DNA of 64,000 nt, taken from assembly GCA_965220695.1 (NCBI GenBank), contig OZ244838.1, positions 5,332,001 through 5,396,000 of the forward strand, read 5' to 3'. Of this stretch, positions 35,397 through 47,800 are shown piece by piece. Under the pieces are notes generated by a model, which saw nothing but the letters and a program-made list of their open reading frames with translations, had not been told where the DNA came from and did no database searches. Origin of the DNA: UBA9620 sp965220695. GTDB lineage: Bacteria; Acidobacteriota; Vicinamibacteria; Vicinamibacterales; UBA8438. Every line of letters starts with the position of its first letter. The first letter of the stretch is position 1. The position numbers and the translations under genes are program-made.

Positions 35397-36087
35397 CGCG
35401 GCGGCGACCACGCGCAAGAACCGGCCGCTGCAGGGAGCGGCCGAGATCGGCCTGCGCGTCGGGAAGGTCATCAACCGGCACAAGGTCGCCAAGCACTTCG
35501 TGACCACGATCACCGACGACACGTTCACGTTGCAGCGGGACGACGAGCGGATCGCGACCGAGCAGCAACTCGACGGGCTCTACATCGTGCGCTCGAACGT
35601 CGAGCCGGAGCAGTTCGACGCGGCGCAGACGGTGCGGGCCTACAAGGACCTGTCCAAGGTGGAGCGGGCGTTTCGGAGCCTCAAGTCGTTGGACCTGAAA
35701 GTGCGGCCCATCCATCACCGGCGACCCGATCGGGTGCGGGCGCACGTCCTGCTCTGCATGCTGGCCTACCGGGTCGAGTGGCACATGCGCCAGGCCCTGG
35801 CGCCGCTGCTGTTCGACGACCACGACCCGGCCGCCGCCGAGCAGCAGCGCCGCTCCGTCGTGGCACCCGCGAAGCGCACGCCTGCGGCGTCGGCCAAGGC
35901 CGGCCGCAAACGGACCGACGACCACCTGCCGGTGCACAGCTTTCGGACGCTGCTCGCCGACCTGGGCACGCTGACCGCCAACACCATGCAGGTCACCGAG
36001 GGCGGCGCCACTTTCAAGCTGCAGACACAGCCCACGCCGACGCAGCAACGCTGCTTCGAGCTCTTGGGGGTGACGCCTCGATTGTAG
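35377..36087 (+). pseudogene. C-terminal fragment of an IS1634-family transposase
   Basis: About 236 residues (EEDLAPIAAATTRKNRPLQG to LLGVTPRL) match the C-terminal half of IS1634-type DDE transposases: DGLYIVRSNV, VRAYKDLSKVERAFRSLKSL and VRAHVLLCMLAYRVEWHMRQ. The N-terminal half, with the first catalytic acids, is missing. The ISAzo13 fragment lies in its place. Confidence 0.8.
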
Positions 36088-36251
36088 CCATTACCGATAC
36101 ACCCTCAAAACCGGTAACTCGCTCAATAATCATGACTTCCGCGCGATTCGCTCCGAAACTTCGGGCTAGCGGTTGCGTGCATCGGATTCCGGCGATAAAG
36201 TGCGACTGTCGGCGCAACGGTCGCGGTGCGTTCGTGCCGTGAGGAATGACC

Positions 36252-38750
36252 ATGTCCCTTCGCCGCTCCCGGAGCTGTCCACGGCGCCCGCGGCGCTCGC
36301 TCGCGCGCCGGTCGATGCTGCTCGCGCTGGGCGTCCTCGGGACGCTCGCCGGGTCCGGCGCGATCCTGGCGGCGGGACAACCGCCGGCCGCCACCGCGTC
36401 CGACGCGATGGCGATGCTCGACCGCTACTGCGTGACCTGCCACAACGCCCGGCTGCAGACCGGGGGCCTGGCGCTCGATACCGTCGATGCGGCGGCGCCG
36501 GTCGCTGACACGGAAGTCTGGGAGCGGGTCATCCACAAGCTGCGCACCGGGGCGATGCCGCCCGGGGGCAGACCCCGGCCGGACGAGGCGACCTACGCTG
36601 GCGTGGCCGGCTACCTGGAGACCGCGATCGACCGCGCCGCGGCCGCCCGCCCGAATCCGGGCCGCAACAGCACGGTCCACCGGCTGAACCGGACCGAGTA
36701 TCGCCACGCGATACGGGACCTGCTTGCGCTCGATCTCGACGTCACTCCGCTGCTGCCCGGCGACGAGACGTCCGATACCGGATTCGACAACAACGCCGAC
36801 GTACTGTCGATCTCGACGGCGCAGCTCGAACGCTACCTGTCCGCGGCGCGCACCATCACGCGCCTCGCCACGGGCCTGCCGCCGGCCGGCTCGGGCTTCG
36901 AGACCTTCGACGTGCCGCTGCTCCTGCGGCAGGACGACCGCCAGAGCGAGGATCTGCCGCTCGGCTCGCGGGGCGGCGTGGCCGTCCCGTATCACTTCCC
37001 GGTCGACGGCGAGTACCTCGTCAAGATCGAGCTGCGGACGAACTGGCAGGACTACATCCTCGGCATGGGCACGGCGCATCAGCTCGACGTCCGGATCGAT
37101 GGCGCGCTGGTCAAGCGGTTCACGGTCGGCGGCGAGGCCAGCGGCCGGCCCGCGCCGGTCACGTTCACGATCGCCGAGCCGGGCGACCCGGCGTGGGAGG
37201 CGTATCTGCACGAGGCGGACGATCGACTCGAGGTTCGCGTGCCGGTCGAGGCGGGGCCGCGCGTGGTCGGCGTGTCGTTCGTGCGCAACGTCTGGGAGCC
37301 GGAAGGCATCCTGAAGCCGCGGCAGGCGGGCGAGGTCCTGTCGAACGATGAGGCGTATCACGGCAACGCCGCGGTCAGCGCGGTCGCCATCGGTGGACCC
37401 TACGACGTCACCGGTCCCGGGGATACGCCGAGCCGCCGCGCGATCTTCGTCTGCCAGCCGGACAGCGCGGTGGACGCGGACGCACGGGCCTGCGCCACCA
37501 CGATACTGTCGCGGCTGGCGCGGCGCGCCTATCGCCGTCCGGTCACGCCCGGCGACCTCGACACGCTGCTCGGTTTCTTCGAGCGCGGCCGGGATGGCGG
37601 GGGCAGCTTCGACGCCGGCATCCAGCTCGCGCTCGAACGGATGCTGGTCGATCCGGACTTCCTCCTGCGCATCGAACACGATCCGCCTGGCGCGGCGTCC
37701 GGACAACCGTACCGTCTGAGCAGCGTGCAGGTCGCCTCGCGCCTGTCGTTCTTCCTCTGGGGCAGCATTCCCGACGAGCCGCTGCTCGATGCGGCGGAGC
37801 GGGGCGCGCTCATCGATCCGGAGGTCCTGGACGCGCAGGTCCGCCGCATGCTGGCGGACCCCCGCGCCCGGTCGCTGGTCGACGACTTCGCCATCCAGTG
37901 GCTGCACCTGCGCAATCTGGAGGACGTGACGGGCGACCCGGTGCCGTTCCCCGACTACGACGACAATCTGGTCGAGGCGTTCCGGCAGGAGACGACGCTG
38001 TTTCTCGCCAGCACCCTGCGCGAGGACCGCAGCGTGCTCGACCTGCTCGCGGCCGACTACACGTTCGTCAACGAACGGCTCGCGCGCCACTACGGGATCG
38101 CAGGGGTCTACGGCACCCGATTCCGGCGCGTCAGGTTGCCGAACCTGGAGCAGCGCGGCGGTCTGCTGGGCCACGGCGGTCTGCTGGCGCTCACCTCCTA
38201 TCCAACCCGGACGTCGCCGGTGCTGCGCGGCAAGTGGCTGCTCGACACCATTCTCGGCGCGCCGCCTCCGTCGCCGCCGCCCGACGTCCCCGCGCTGCCG
38301 GAACGGGACGACGGCGCCCGGACCGCCTCGGTGCGCGAGCGGCTGGAGCGTCACCGGCAGGCGCCGGCCTGCGCCGCGTGCCACGCGTCAATCGATCCGC
38401 CCGGGTTCGCCCTAGAGCACTTCGACGGCCTCGGGGCATGGCGAACGACCGACGAGTTCGGCAACCCGATCGACGCCAGCGCGACGATGCTGAACGGCCG
38501 GACGGTGGAGGGGCTCTCCGGCCTGCGGGCGCTGCTGCTGGAGCAGCCCGAGCGGTTCGCCGGCACGGTGACGGAGAAGCTCCTGTCGTACGCCCTCGGC
38601 CGCGCGCTGGAGCACCCCGACATGCCGACCGTGCGCGCCGTCGTGCGGGGCGCCGCGGCCGACAACTACCGCTGGTCGTCGCTCATCGCCGGCATCGTGA
38701 AGAGTCCCGCGTTCCTGATGCGGAACGCGGCGGCGGACCGGGCGAATTGA
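36252..38750 (+). CDS. DUF1592-type secreted multihaem protein, second copy
   Basis: An 832-residue protein. An arginine-rich N-terminus precedes the signal peptide (SMLLALGVLGTLAGSG), then CVTCH (60-64), DUF1587 (HRLNRTEYRHAIRDLL), a carbohydrate-binding-like insert (about 210-310), DUF1595, DUF1592 (VQVASRLSFFLWGS), DUF1588 with CAACH, and DUF1585 (TEKLLSYALGRA). It is a diverged paralogue of the gene at 10920. GAGGA lies 6 bases before ATG 36252; an ATG at 36246 is possible. The DUF1552 gene follows after 55 bases. Confidence 0.93.
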   Translation: MSLRRSRSCPRRPRRSLARRSMLLALGVLGTLAGSGAILAAGQPPAATASDAMAMLDRYCVTCHNARLQTGGLALDTVDAAAPVADTEVWERVIHKLRTGAMPPGGRPRPDEATYAGVAGYLETAIDRAAAARPNPGRNSTVHRLNRTEYRHAIRDLLALDLDVTPLLPGDETSDTGFDNNADVLSISTAQLERYLSAARTITRLATGLPPAGSGFETFDVPLLLRQDDRQSEDLPLGSRGGVAVPYHFPVDGEYLVKIELRTNWQDYILGMGTAHQLDVRIDGALVKRFTVGGEASGRPAPVTFTIAEPGDPAWEAYLHEADDRLEVRVPVEAGPRVVGVSFVRNVWEPEGILKPRQAGEVLSNDEAYHGNAAVSAVAIGGPYDVTGPGDTPSRRAIFVCQPDSAVDADARACATTILSRLARRAYRRPVTPGDLDTLLGFFERGRDGGGSFDAGIQLALERMLVDPDFLLRIEHDPPGAASGQPYRLSSVQVASRLSFFLWGSIPDEPLLDAAERGALIDPEVLDAQVRRMLADPRARSLVDDFAIQWLHLRNLEDVTGDPVPFPDYDDNLVEAFRQETTLFLASTLREDRSVLDLLAADYTFVNERLARHYGIAGVYGTRFRRVRLPNLEQRGGLLGHGGLLALTSYPTRTSPVLRGKWLLDTILGAPPPSPPPDVPALPERDDGARTASVRERLERHRQAPACAACHASIDPPGFALEHFDGLGAWRTTDEFGNPIDASATMLNGRTVEGLSGLRALLLEQPERFAGTVTEKLLSYALGRALEHPDMPTVRAVVRGAAADNYRWSSLIAGIVKSPAFLMRNAAADRAN

Positions 38751-38805
38751 AGGTGGCCACCAGGGGACGAATACACCACGTGACATGCGACGAAGGAAGA
38801 CACCC

Positions 38806-40143
38806 ATGACCATTACCAGGCGATCGCTGCCGCGCCGGACCGTGTTGCGCGGGCTCGGCGTGACATTGGGGCTGCCGTTTCTCGACGCGATGGTCCCGTC
38901 GTTCACCGCGCTGGCGAGGACCGCGGCCAAACCGATCCACCGCTTCCAGGCGATCTACGTGCCCAACGGCATGGCGATGCCGTACTGGACGCCGGAGCAG
39001 GAAGGCCGCGGCTTCGAGCTGACGCCGATCCTGGCGCCGCTGGCGCCGTTCCGGGACCAGTTGCTCGTCATCTCGGGGTTGCGCGCGTCGTGGGCCTACG
39101 TCCACGCCGGCGCCTCGGCGTCGTTCCTGACCGGGACGCCGCGCGGCGGGCAGAACGAGACCGACGTGCTGGCCAGCACGTCGATGGACCAGATCCTCGC
39201 GCGGGAGCTGGGCAAGACGACCCAGCTCGGCTCGCTGGAAGTGGCGATGGACAAGTTCGCCAACGCCGGCCAGTGCACCGCCGGTCTGAGCTGCGCCTAC
39301 ACGCAGACCATCTCCTGGCGCACGCCGACGATGCCGCTGCCGATGGAGAACAACCCGCGCGCGGTGTTCGAGCGGCTGTTCGGCGACAGCGGCTCGGCCG
39401 ACCCGGCGGTGCGGCGGGCGCGCCGGCAGCAGAAGCAGAGCATTCTCGACTCGGTGACCGACAAGCTGACCGACCTGAAGGTGGAGGTCGGCACGCGCGA
39501 CCGGGTCAAGCTCGACGAGTACACCGAGGCGGTCCGGGACGTCGAGCGGCGGATTCAGCTCGCCGAGCAGCAGCGCGACGTCGAACCGTCGTTCACCGAG
39601 CAGCCGTCGGCGCCGCCGCGGGTCTTCGAAGAACACCTGCAGTTGATGTTCGACCTGCAGTTCCTGGCGCTCCAAACCGACCTGACCCGTGTCGTCACCT
39701 TCATGATGGGCCGCGAGCAGAGCACGCGCGCCTTCCCGCAGATCGGCGTGCCCGATGCGCACCATCCGCTGTCGCACCACGAGGACGACCCCGATCGGAT
39801 CGCCGTCATGTCGAAGATCAACACCTACCACGTCGAGCTGACCTCCAACTACCTGGAGCGGCTGCGCACGGCGGAGGACGCTGACGGATCGCTGCTCGAC
39901 AACATGACCATCCTCTACGGCGCCGGCATCTCCAACAGCACGCGCCACCTGGGCGTCAACCTGCCGCTGCTGCTCATCGGCGGCGGCGCCGGCCGGCTCA
40001 AGGGCGGCCGCCACCTGCGCTATCCAGGCGACACGTCGAACGCCGACCTGCTGATGACCCTGATGGACAAGCTCGACATGCCCCTCGACCGCCTCGGCGA
40101 CAGCACCACCCGGCTGCCGATCGACACGCTGTCGGACGTGTGA
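38806..40143 (+). CDS. DUF1552 Tat-exported protein, second copy
   Basis: A 445-residue protein with a twin-arginine signal (LPRRTVLRGLG) and the family blocks SILDSVTDKL, LDEYTEAVRDVERR, MMGREQSTRAFPQIGVPD and SHHEDD. Partner of the DUF1592 protein just upstream. AAGGAAG before the ATG at 38806 favours it over the ATG at 38785. Confidence 0.92.
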   Translation: MTITRRSLPRRTVLRGLGVTLGLPFLDAMVPSFTALARTAAKPIHRFQAIYVPNGMAMPYWTPEQEGRGFELTPILAPLAPFRDQLLVISGLRASWAYVHAGASASFLTGTPRGGQNETDVLASTSMDQILARELGKTTQLGSLEVAMDKFANAGQCTAGLSCAYTQTISWRTPTMPLPMENNPRAVFERLFGDSGSADPAVRRARRQQKQSILDSVTDKLTDLKVEVGTRDRVKLDEYTEAVRDVERRIQLAEQQRDVEPSFTEQPSAPPRVFEEHLQLMFDLQFLALQTDLTRVVTFMMGREQSTRAFPQIGVPDAHHPLSHHEDDPDRIAVMSKINTYHVELTSNYLERLRTAEDADGSLLDNMTILYGAGISNSTRHLGVNLPLLLIGGGAGRLKGGRHLRYPGDTSNADLLMTLMDKLDMPLDRLGDSTTRLPIDTLSDV

Positions 40144-40145
40144 CG

Positions 40146-40637
40146 TTACCGGTCAGATGTGTATGTCTTCAGTTGTTGCAGGATTCGCGGGGAAATCCGG
40201 TAACCACTGGCCGTCATCCGTTGAATGACGGTTTCCGCATCGTCGATCACCGATCGTTGCTCGGCCATGAGTAGCATGCGTACCGTGCCGATATACTCCA
40301 GTCCGCATTGCATGGCCTGCCGCCTCGCCAACCGGTCGTCCATGATGAGCAACGATTGCGTGGTGACCAGCGCCAGTTGCATCGCCTCGATCTCGCCTCT
40401 GCCGAGACTTGGAGAGAATCGCCGGCTTGCGTGTTCGACGGTCACGGTGACCACGCTGAGCCATCCATCATTCGCCGCCTGTTCGATTCGCCGACGGTCC
40501 TCTCCCGGCTTCTGCCGACACTCCAACCAGACCGCCTCGGGGATCCGGAGGCGGGAAAACAGCGCCTCGGGTATGAACAGGGAGTCGACCTTGGCCAGGG
40601 CGATCAAGGGCCCGGCGTCGCTTATGACGACAGCCAC
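40146..40637 (-). CDS. DUF3368-type PIN-domain toxin
   Basis: A 163-residue protein. D7 in SDAGPLIALAK, the glutamate in VWLEC, GRGEIEAM and IMDDRLAR form the acidic metal site of a PIN ribonuclease, in the DUF3368 subfamily. It overlaps the end of the antitoxin gene by 16 bases and starts with GTG. It is expected to cut RNA when freed from its antitoxin. Confidence 0.88.
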   Translation of the reverse strand: MAVVISDAGPLIALAKVDSLFIPEALFSRLRIPEAVWLECRQKPGEDRRRIEQAANDGWLSVVTVTVEHASRRFSPSLGRGEIEAMQLALVTTQSLLIMDDRLARRQAMQCGLEYIGTVRMLLMAEQRSVIDDAETVIQRMTASGYRISPRILQQLKTYTSDR

Positions 40638-40963
40638 GCCGAGACATCGCTGGTTTCGTGACGTGTCGTTTCATCTTGGCTGACGACGTCAATCCCCAGG
40701 CTGGCGAGGTGATCGATGAAATCGCTTACGGACAGACCGCTGACTCTTGCGGCCTTGCCCAGCGAGACGCAGCCTTCGCGAAAGAGACTCGCGGCAAGCG
40801 CGGGACGTATGCCGGTTTCGGTGTCGGTCAACGATTCGTCCAGATGCACCAGCAACGCATCGGGTTCGTCTCCTTTGAGAATCAGAACGGGGCCGGCCTC
40901 TCTGGCCAGGCGTAGCGCCAGCGAGGGGTTCTTCTTCAGCGCCCGCACGTTGGTCGCATGCAT
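40622..40963 (-). CDS. UPF0175-type antitoxin
   Basis: A 113-residue protein. The N-terminal 50 residues (ALKKNPSLALRLAREAGPVLI) resemble a Phd-type DNA-binding start. The C-terminal half (AASLFREGCVSLGKAARVSGLSVSDFIDHL) is UPF0175. This is the usual partner of DUF3368 PIN toxins. AGGGAG about 6 bases before ATG 40963 fixes the start; the longer frame to 41050 lacks support. Confidence 0.87.
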   Translation of the reverse strand: MHATNVRALKKNPSLALRLAREAGPVLILKGDEPDALLVHLDESLTDTETGIRPALAASLFREGCVSLGKAARVSGLSVSDFIDHLASLGIDVVSQDETTRHETSDVSAWLSS

Positions 40964-41046
40964 CGCCTGCTCCCTTGTTCCAGGATTGAAGCCTGACTGA
41001 CGTAGTCCACGCCCAGTAGGAACGCTAACACGCGCCGACGGTGCCG

Positions 41047-41262
41047 TCAACGGGCGTGCAAACGCCGTCGAGCATCACGCCGCCCGGGACGCCCAGGGCG
41101 GCCAAGCGAACATGGACGGGCGGATCCAGCTGGCGCGCGCCCGGCGCGGACAGGGCCGCAGCCGGAACAGGTCACGCACCACGGCACCGTGGAGTTGCTC
41201 GGGCGGACGAGCCTTTGCCAATCGCCGCAGGGACACACGCGGAGGACGTTGAGATCGTACAT
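41047..41262 (-). CDS. Possible small cysteine-rich protein
   Basis: A 71-residue frame beginning MYDLNVLRVCPCGDW with CPC (10-12) and CVTC (31-34), spacing that could form a zinc ribbon. The C-terminal half is low-complexity arginine/glycine and may be out of frame. No ribosome binding site is evident. It lies in the gap of about 450 bases between the toxin-antitoxin pair and the ankyrin gene, where nothing else was recognised. Confidence 0.28.
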   Translation of the reverse strand: MYDLNVLRVCPCGDWQRLVRPSNSTVPWCVTCSGCGPVRAGRAPAGSARPCSLGRPGRPGRRDARRRLHAR

Positions 41263-41411
41263 TTGCACACAGAATCTGACACAATGCGTTGAGTGATGGC
41301 GAGGGTTCGCAAGGGGCGTCACGCACGGTGCCGGCGGAGACGGGAGGCACGATGACCGGCGGCAAGCCGTTCGTCGCTGACACACAGGTCGTTATGGCAA
41401 GGAGAATGACG

Positions 41412-42956
41412 ATGCTTGTACGACGATGTGCGGTCGGGTTGGGGTTGATCGTCGCGAGCCTGGCTGGCGCGTCCGCCGCGGATCAGCCGGTCGCCGACGC
41501 CGCCCGGCGCGGTGACTGGGGCGTCGTGCGCGCGCTCGTCGAGCAGGGCGCCGACGTCAGGGGCCGCCAGGGGGACGGCGCGACGGCGCTGCACTGGGCC
41601 GTCTACCGGGATGCGGGCGAGGTCGCCGACCTGCTGATCGCCGCCGGCGCCGACGTGAACGCCGCCAACGACCTCGGGGTCACGCCGTTGTGGACGGCCT
41701 GCGAGAACGGCAGCGCGGCGCTGGTTCGCCGGCTGCTCGACGCGGGGGCGGACCCGAATGTGGCGCTCCTGTCCGGTGAGACGCCGCTGATGACCGCCGC
41801 GCGCGCCGGCGCCGCGCGAGTCGCCCGCCAGCTTCTCGAGGCGGGCGCCGGCGTCGACGCCAGCGGTGCACGCAGCCAGACTGCGCTCATGTGGGCGGTC
41901 GCACAGCGGCATCCCGCTGTGGTCGAGGTGCTGCTCGCGCACGGCGCGGCCGTCGATGCCCGGTCGGATGTCTGGACCGAGGTGGTGAAGACGACACCGG
42001 AGCCGTGGAACCCGGAGTACGTCGCGGAGATTCCGCAGGGCGGCTACACGCCGCTGCTGTTCGCGGCGCGCGTGGGCGACCTCGCCTCGGCGCGGCTCCT
42101 TGTCGCCGCCGGCGCCGATGTGAACGATGCGCCGCCCTACGGCACGAGCGCAACGGTCGTCGCGGCGCACAGCGGGCACGGCGAAGTCGCCGCGTACCTG
42201 CTGGAGCAGGGCGCCGATCCGGACGCGGCCGACGCCGGCTATACGGCGCTGCACGCGGCAATCCTGCACAAGGACGCGGCGCTCGTGCGCGCGCTCCTCG
42301 ATCACGGCGCGGACCCGGACGCGACGGTCATGACCTCCACGCCGGTGCGGCGCGACGCGGTCGACTTCTATCTGCATCCGTCCTACGTCGGCGCCACACC
42401 GTTCTGGCTGGCGGCGCGCTTCGGTGCGCCCGGCATCATGCACGCGCTGGCCGAACGCGGCGCCGATCCGCGAGTGGCGCATCACCCGACCTACTGGCCC
42501 GGCTCGCTCTCGGTGCGGGACGAACGGACGCAGGTGCAGGAGGGCGAGACGACGGCGCTGATGGCGGCGGTCGGTCTGGGCGGACGGAACCCGTTGGTGG
42601 CGGTCGACCGCCTCGGGCGGATCGCCGAGAGCGCGCCGGTCCAGAGCACGCGGCGTGCGCCCGATCCGGTCGCGCGCGAGGCCGCGGTGTTCGCGGCGGT
42701 GCAACTCGCCGTCGATCTGGGTGTCGACGTCAACGTGGCCAACGCCGAAGGCAACACGGCGCTGCACGCCGCCGCCGGCCGTGGATACGTCCATGTCGTC
42801 GAGTATCTGGCGGGGCGCGGCGCCCGCATCGACGCGATCAACGCCGATGGCCGGACACCGTTGGCGCTGGCCGAACGCGGCGGGCTCCGCGGCCGCCGTG
42901 CAACGTCGCATCACGCCACGGTCGAGCTGCTCCGGCGGTTGGGCGCCGGTAAGTAG
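41412..42956 (+). CDS. Secreted ankyrin-repeat protein, second copy
   Basis: A 514-residue protein with a signal peptide (MLVRRCAVGLGLIVASLAG) and about 11 ankyrin repeats (GATALHWAVYRDAGEVADLL, GVTPLWTACENGSAALVRRL). A less regular stretch around 230-400 resembles that of the protein at 4874-6445, so both share one architecture. AAGGAG lies 8 bases before ATG 41412, and upstream in-frame ATGs have weaker sites. Likely periplasmic; partner unknown. Confidence 0.88.
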   Translation: MLVRRCAVGLGLIVASLAGASAADQPVADAARRGDWGVVRALVEQGADVRGRQGDGATALHWAVYRDAGEVADLLIAAGADVNAANDLGVTPLWTACENGSAALVRRLLDAGADPNVALLSGETPLMTAARAGAARVARQLLEAGAGVDASGARSQTALMWAVAQRHPAVVEVLLAHGAAVDARSDVWTEVVKTTPEPWNPEYVAEIPQGGYTPLLFAARVGDLASARLLVAAGADVNDAPPYGTSATVVAAHSGHGEVAAYLLEQGADPDAADAGYTALHAAILHKDAALVRALLDHGADPDATVMTSTPVRRDAVDFYLHPSYVGATPFWLAARFGAPGIMHALAERGADPRVAHHPTYWPGSLSVRDERTQVQEGETTALMAAVGLGGRNPLVAVDRLGRIAESAPVQSTRRAPDPVAREAAVFAAVQLAVDLGVDVNVANAEGNTALHAAAGRGYVHVVEYLAGRGARIDAINADGRTPLALAERGGLRGRRATSHHATVELLRRLGAGK

Positions 42957-42995
42957 CCGGTCGCCGCTCTGGCCGGGCTGCCAGCGGTCCGTGCT

Positions 42996-43277
42996 GAAAC
43001 CCCGCGTTGCACCGAGATCGGCGGTGCGCCCGCTGAGCAAGGCATGTAGGGGCAACCCTCGTGGTTGCCCTGTTGTACGCACCTGTAGGGGCAACCCTTG
43101 TGGTTGCCCTGTGACGCCGGGACAACCCTCGTGGTTGCCCTGTTGTACGCACCTGTAGGCGCAACCCTCGTGGTTGCCGTGTTGTACGCACCTGTAGGGG
43201 CAACCCTTGTGGTTGCCCTGTGACGCAGCGGATCGGCGGGTTTCCGCGCGAAACCGCAGAATTCCGAGGGGCTTTTA

Positions 43278-43287
<10 letters not shown>
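42996..43287. mobile_element. Inverted-repeat element, copy G, filled with palindromic repeats
   Basis: The left end GAAACCCCGCGTTGCACCG matches the inner part of one element end. Five GGGCAACC palindromes follow (43048-43220). The right end AGGGGCTTTTACTACGGGCT carries the stop codon of the serine hydrolase on the minus strand. Confidence 0.68.
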
Positions 43288-44780
<1,493 letters not shown>

Positions 44781-44873
44781 CGGTTCTCCCCCTGGTTGGG
44801 ATGAGGTGACGTCGGGGAAGGGTAACATGCGTCGTTCTCGTGGTGTTCACCGACGCCGTCTTCCGCACTTCGT

Positions 44874-47800
44874 CTACCAGTCCAGGGATGCCCGGCCGAG
44901 CACTCCGTTCTCGGCGCTTTCGCGCATCGGATTCTCGCGCCGCTGCGCCTCGACCCCCAGCTCGAACGCCACGCTTCCCCGGCTGAGCACGCCCAGGCTG
45001 TAGCCGAGCCGGTAGTCCCGCCCCTGCTCGGATGTCCGCAACCCGAGCTTCGGCGTGCCCACGAGGCGGCTCCCCACCGGCAGGCCGTAGCCGACCTCGG
45101 CGTCGAGGCTGTTGCCCTGCGCGACGCCGCCGTGCGCCATGCCCGCCATCGTCTCCCGGCCCCACAGCGCCTCGGCCCCGCTCGTCGCCTGACCGCCCCA
45201 CGACGGCGCCACCCGCGCCGTGAAGCCCAGCGGCGACGACGGCGTCGGGTTGTAGCTCAACGACACCGACACGCCCCGCTCCCGGAATCCTACGGCCTGG
45301 TGCACCAGCAGCGTCCGCACCCGCACGTCCACCGCCAGCCCGGTCGCCCTGTCCGACACCATCAGGCCGCCGCCGACGTCCATGCCGGCGCCCGTCTCGG
45401 CTTCCCCGCCGTCGTGCCGCAGCCCCACCTCGACGCTCGGCGTCAGTGACAGCCGGCCGCCCAGCGTGTAAGCCCGCGAGCCCTCCAGCCCGGTCCGGAA
45501 GCGGGTCACCGCCGCCGCGCTCGCCTTCAGCCGCCCCGCCGGGCCGTCCACGCCGTCGATCGAGGTCCCGACCCACAGCGCGTCGGCCTTGAACGCCAGC
45601 CCGAAGCCGTTCCCGCCCGCCGCGCCGACCAGCTCGCCCCGCGTGCCGGCCGCGGCCATCACCATCGACAGCCCGCTGCGCAGCGCCGGTCCGCCTTTCG
45701 GCGTCAGCAGGAGCCCGCCCCGGCCGTACCCGGCCACGCCCCACACCGTGACGCGGTCCGTCGCCTTGAAGCCCAGCCACGGATAGAGTCCAGTCACCAC
45801 CGAGTCCACCTGGCCGCCCGCCACGCCGACGTACTCGCCCAGGCCGCGGCTGTGCGACAGCGACAGACCCGTCACCAGCGGCCCCTTCGCGTAGTCGGCC
45901 CCGACCATCGTCGTGCGCACGTCGCCGCCCAGCGACAGCGCGCCCTCGCGGCTGGAGAAACGCGACTGCGCCCCGCGGCTCCACAGCGAGAGGATGCCGC
46001 CGTGGCGCGTCTGGCGGCCCAGCGCGAAGGCCGAGCCGGTCAGCACGTCGCCGCCCCCGAGGCCCATCCGCAGCAGGCCGCCGCCATTGAACCCCCCGGC
46101 CGGCCCCGACCCGCCGCCCAGCGGACCGGCCCCCATGCCCAGCGGACCGGCCCCCATGCCCGGCGGACCGGCCCCCATGCCCGGCGGACCGGCGCCGGCC
46201 GCCCCGCCGAGCTGGCGCAGGAAGTTGAGCGCGATGTCGCGCTCCATCCCCCGCCGCAGCTCCCGGCCCGCGAACCGGCCCCGGAAGCCCGGCTCGCGCG
46301 GCGCCTCGAGCCGCTCCTCGACATGCTCGACCACGTGCAGCGCCGCCGTCCGCCCGAACCGCGCCAGCAGCGCCCGCGGCATCGGATCGTGGTTCTTGAT
46401 CGTCCCGGTCGCCTCGCCGTCGGTCACCCGCCCCGACGAGGGGTTCGAAAGCGTCAGCGTCAGCGTCTCCTTTCCCTCGTCATGCGCATCGTCGAGCACC
46501 GTCACCTCGATCGTCTGCGACGACTCGCCCGCCTGGAACGTCAGCGTGCCGCTCGCCGCCGTGTAGTCGTCGCCCGCGTGCGCGCTGCCGTCCTCCGTCG
46601 CGTAGTCGACCGTCAATCGCTCGCTCGCGGCACGGCTGAGCGTCACCGCGAACGTCAGCACCACTCCGTCGCCTTCCTCCACCCGCGCATCGGCCACCGC
46701 GATCCCCAACGGGCCCGCCACCGTGGCCGACGGGCTGTTGGTCAGCGGCCGGCGGTTGTCGCCCTTCGTGCAGATCGCCCCCGACCTCCCGCAGTCCCGC
46801 CCGGCCGGCAGCGCAATCGTCACCTCCCCGTCCGAGTCGGGCTCGACCGTGATCTCGAACAGGTCGCGGCGGTCGTCCACCCGCCGCCCGCCCGTGACCC
46901 GTCCGCCGGTCACCGTGAACGCGTCCTCGCGCAAGCTGCGGAAGCTGATGCCGATGTCCTCGCTGAACGCCACCCGGAAGGTGAACGCGCTCTCCCCGTC
47001 GTGCGTCTCCGGCATGTCCCGGAACTCGGCCGTCAGCTCCGGCCGCGCCGTTCCCTCACTGTTCCGGATCGTGCCCACCGCCTCGTTGTCCGCGAGCCCC
47101 GCGCCCAAGGCGTTGCTCAGCACCAGCGTGAACGTCTCCCCGTCGTCCTCCACGTCGTCGTCCTCGATCGGCACCGACACCGTCTTCTCGTGCTCGCCCG
47201 GCGCGAACGTCAGCGTGCCGCTCGTCTCCGTGTAGTCGGAGCCCGCCTCCGCCGTGTCATCCTGCGTCCGGTAGTCCACCGTCACATCCGAGCCCGGATT
47301 CCCGTCCAGCCTCACCAGGAAGTCGAGCGTCGCGTCCTCGCCCTCGGTCGCCTCCGCGTCCGCCACTGACAGCGACACCGGCACATCGTCGTCGGCCTCG
47401 ACCACGAGGACATCCGGAAGGATGAGGTCGTTATAGGCCGGGTCTTTGCTGTGCACCCGGTTCAGGAAGACCCGCTCCCCGTTCACCGCGTCGTCGTCGG
47501 GCGCCGCCCGGATTACCATCCAAATCGGCGTCTCCCACTCGTCCGGCGCGATCGGCAGCACCGTGTGGTTCGGCAAGACGTGCAGGTCCTCGTCGCCGTC
47601 GGACTGGATCCCACGCAGGTGGACCGTGTGCGTCGGCCGGGTGTTCAGCTTCAGCCCGTAGCGCCCCCGGGTGCTCTCGCGAATCACCAGCCGGTGCTTC
47701 CCGTTCGCCTGCAGCTCGAGCGGATTGCCCTCCGTATCGATGATCGTGACCCCGGCGCCCACCGGCCCTTCCGCCGTCCCGCCGTCAACCTTGTGGCCGG

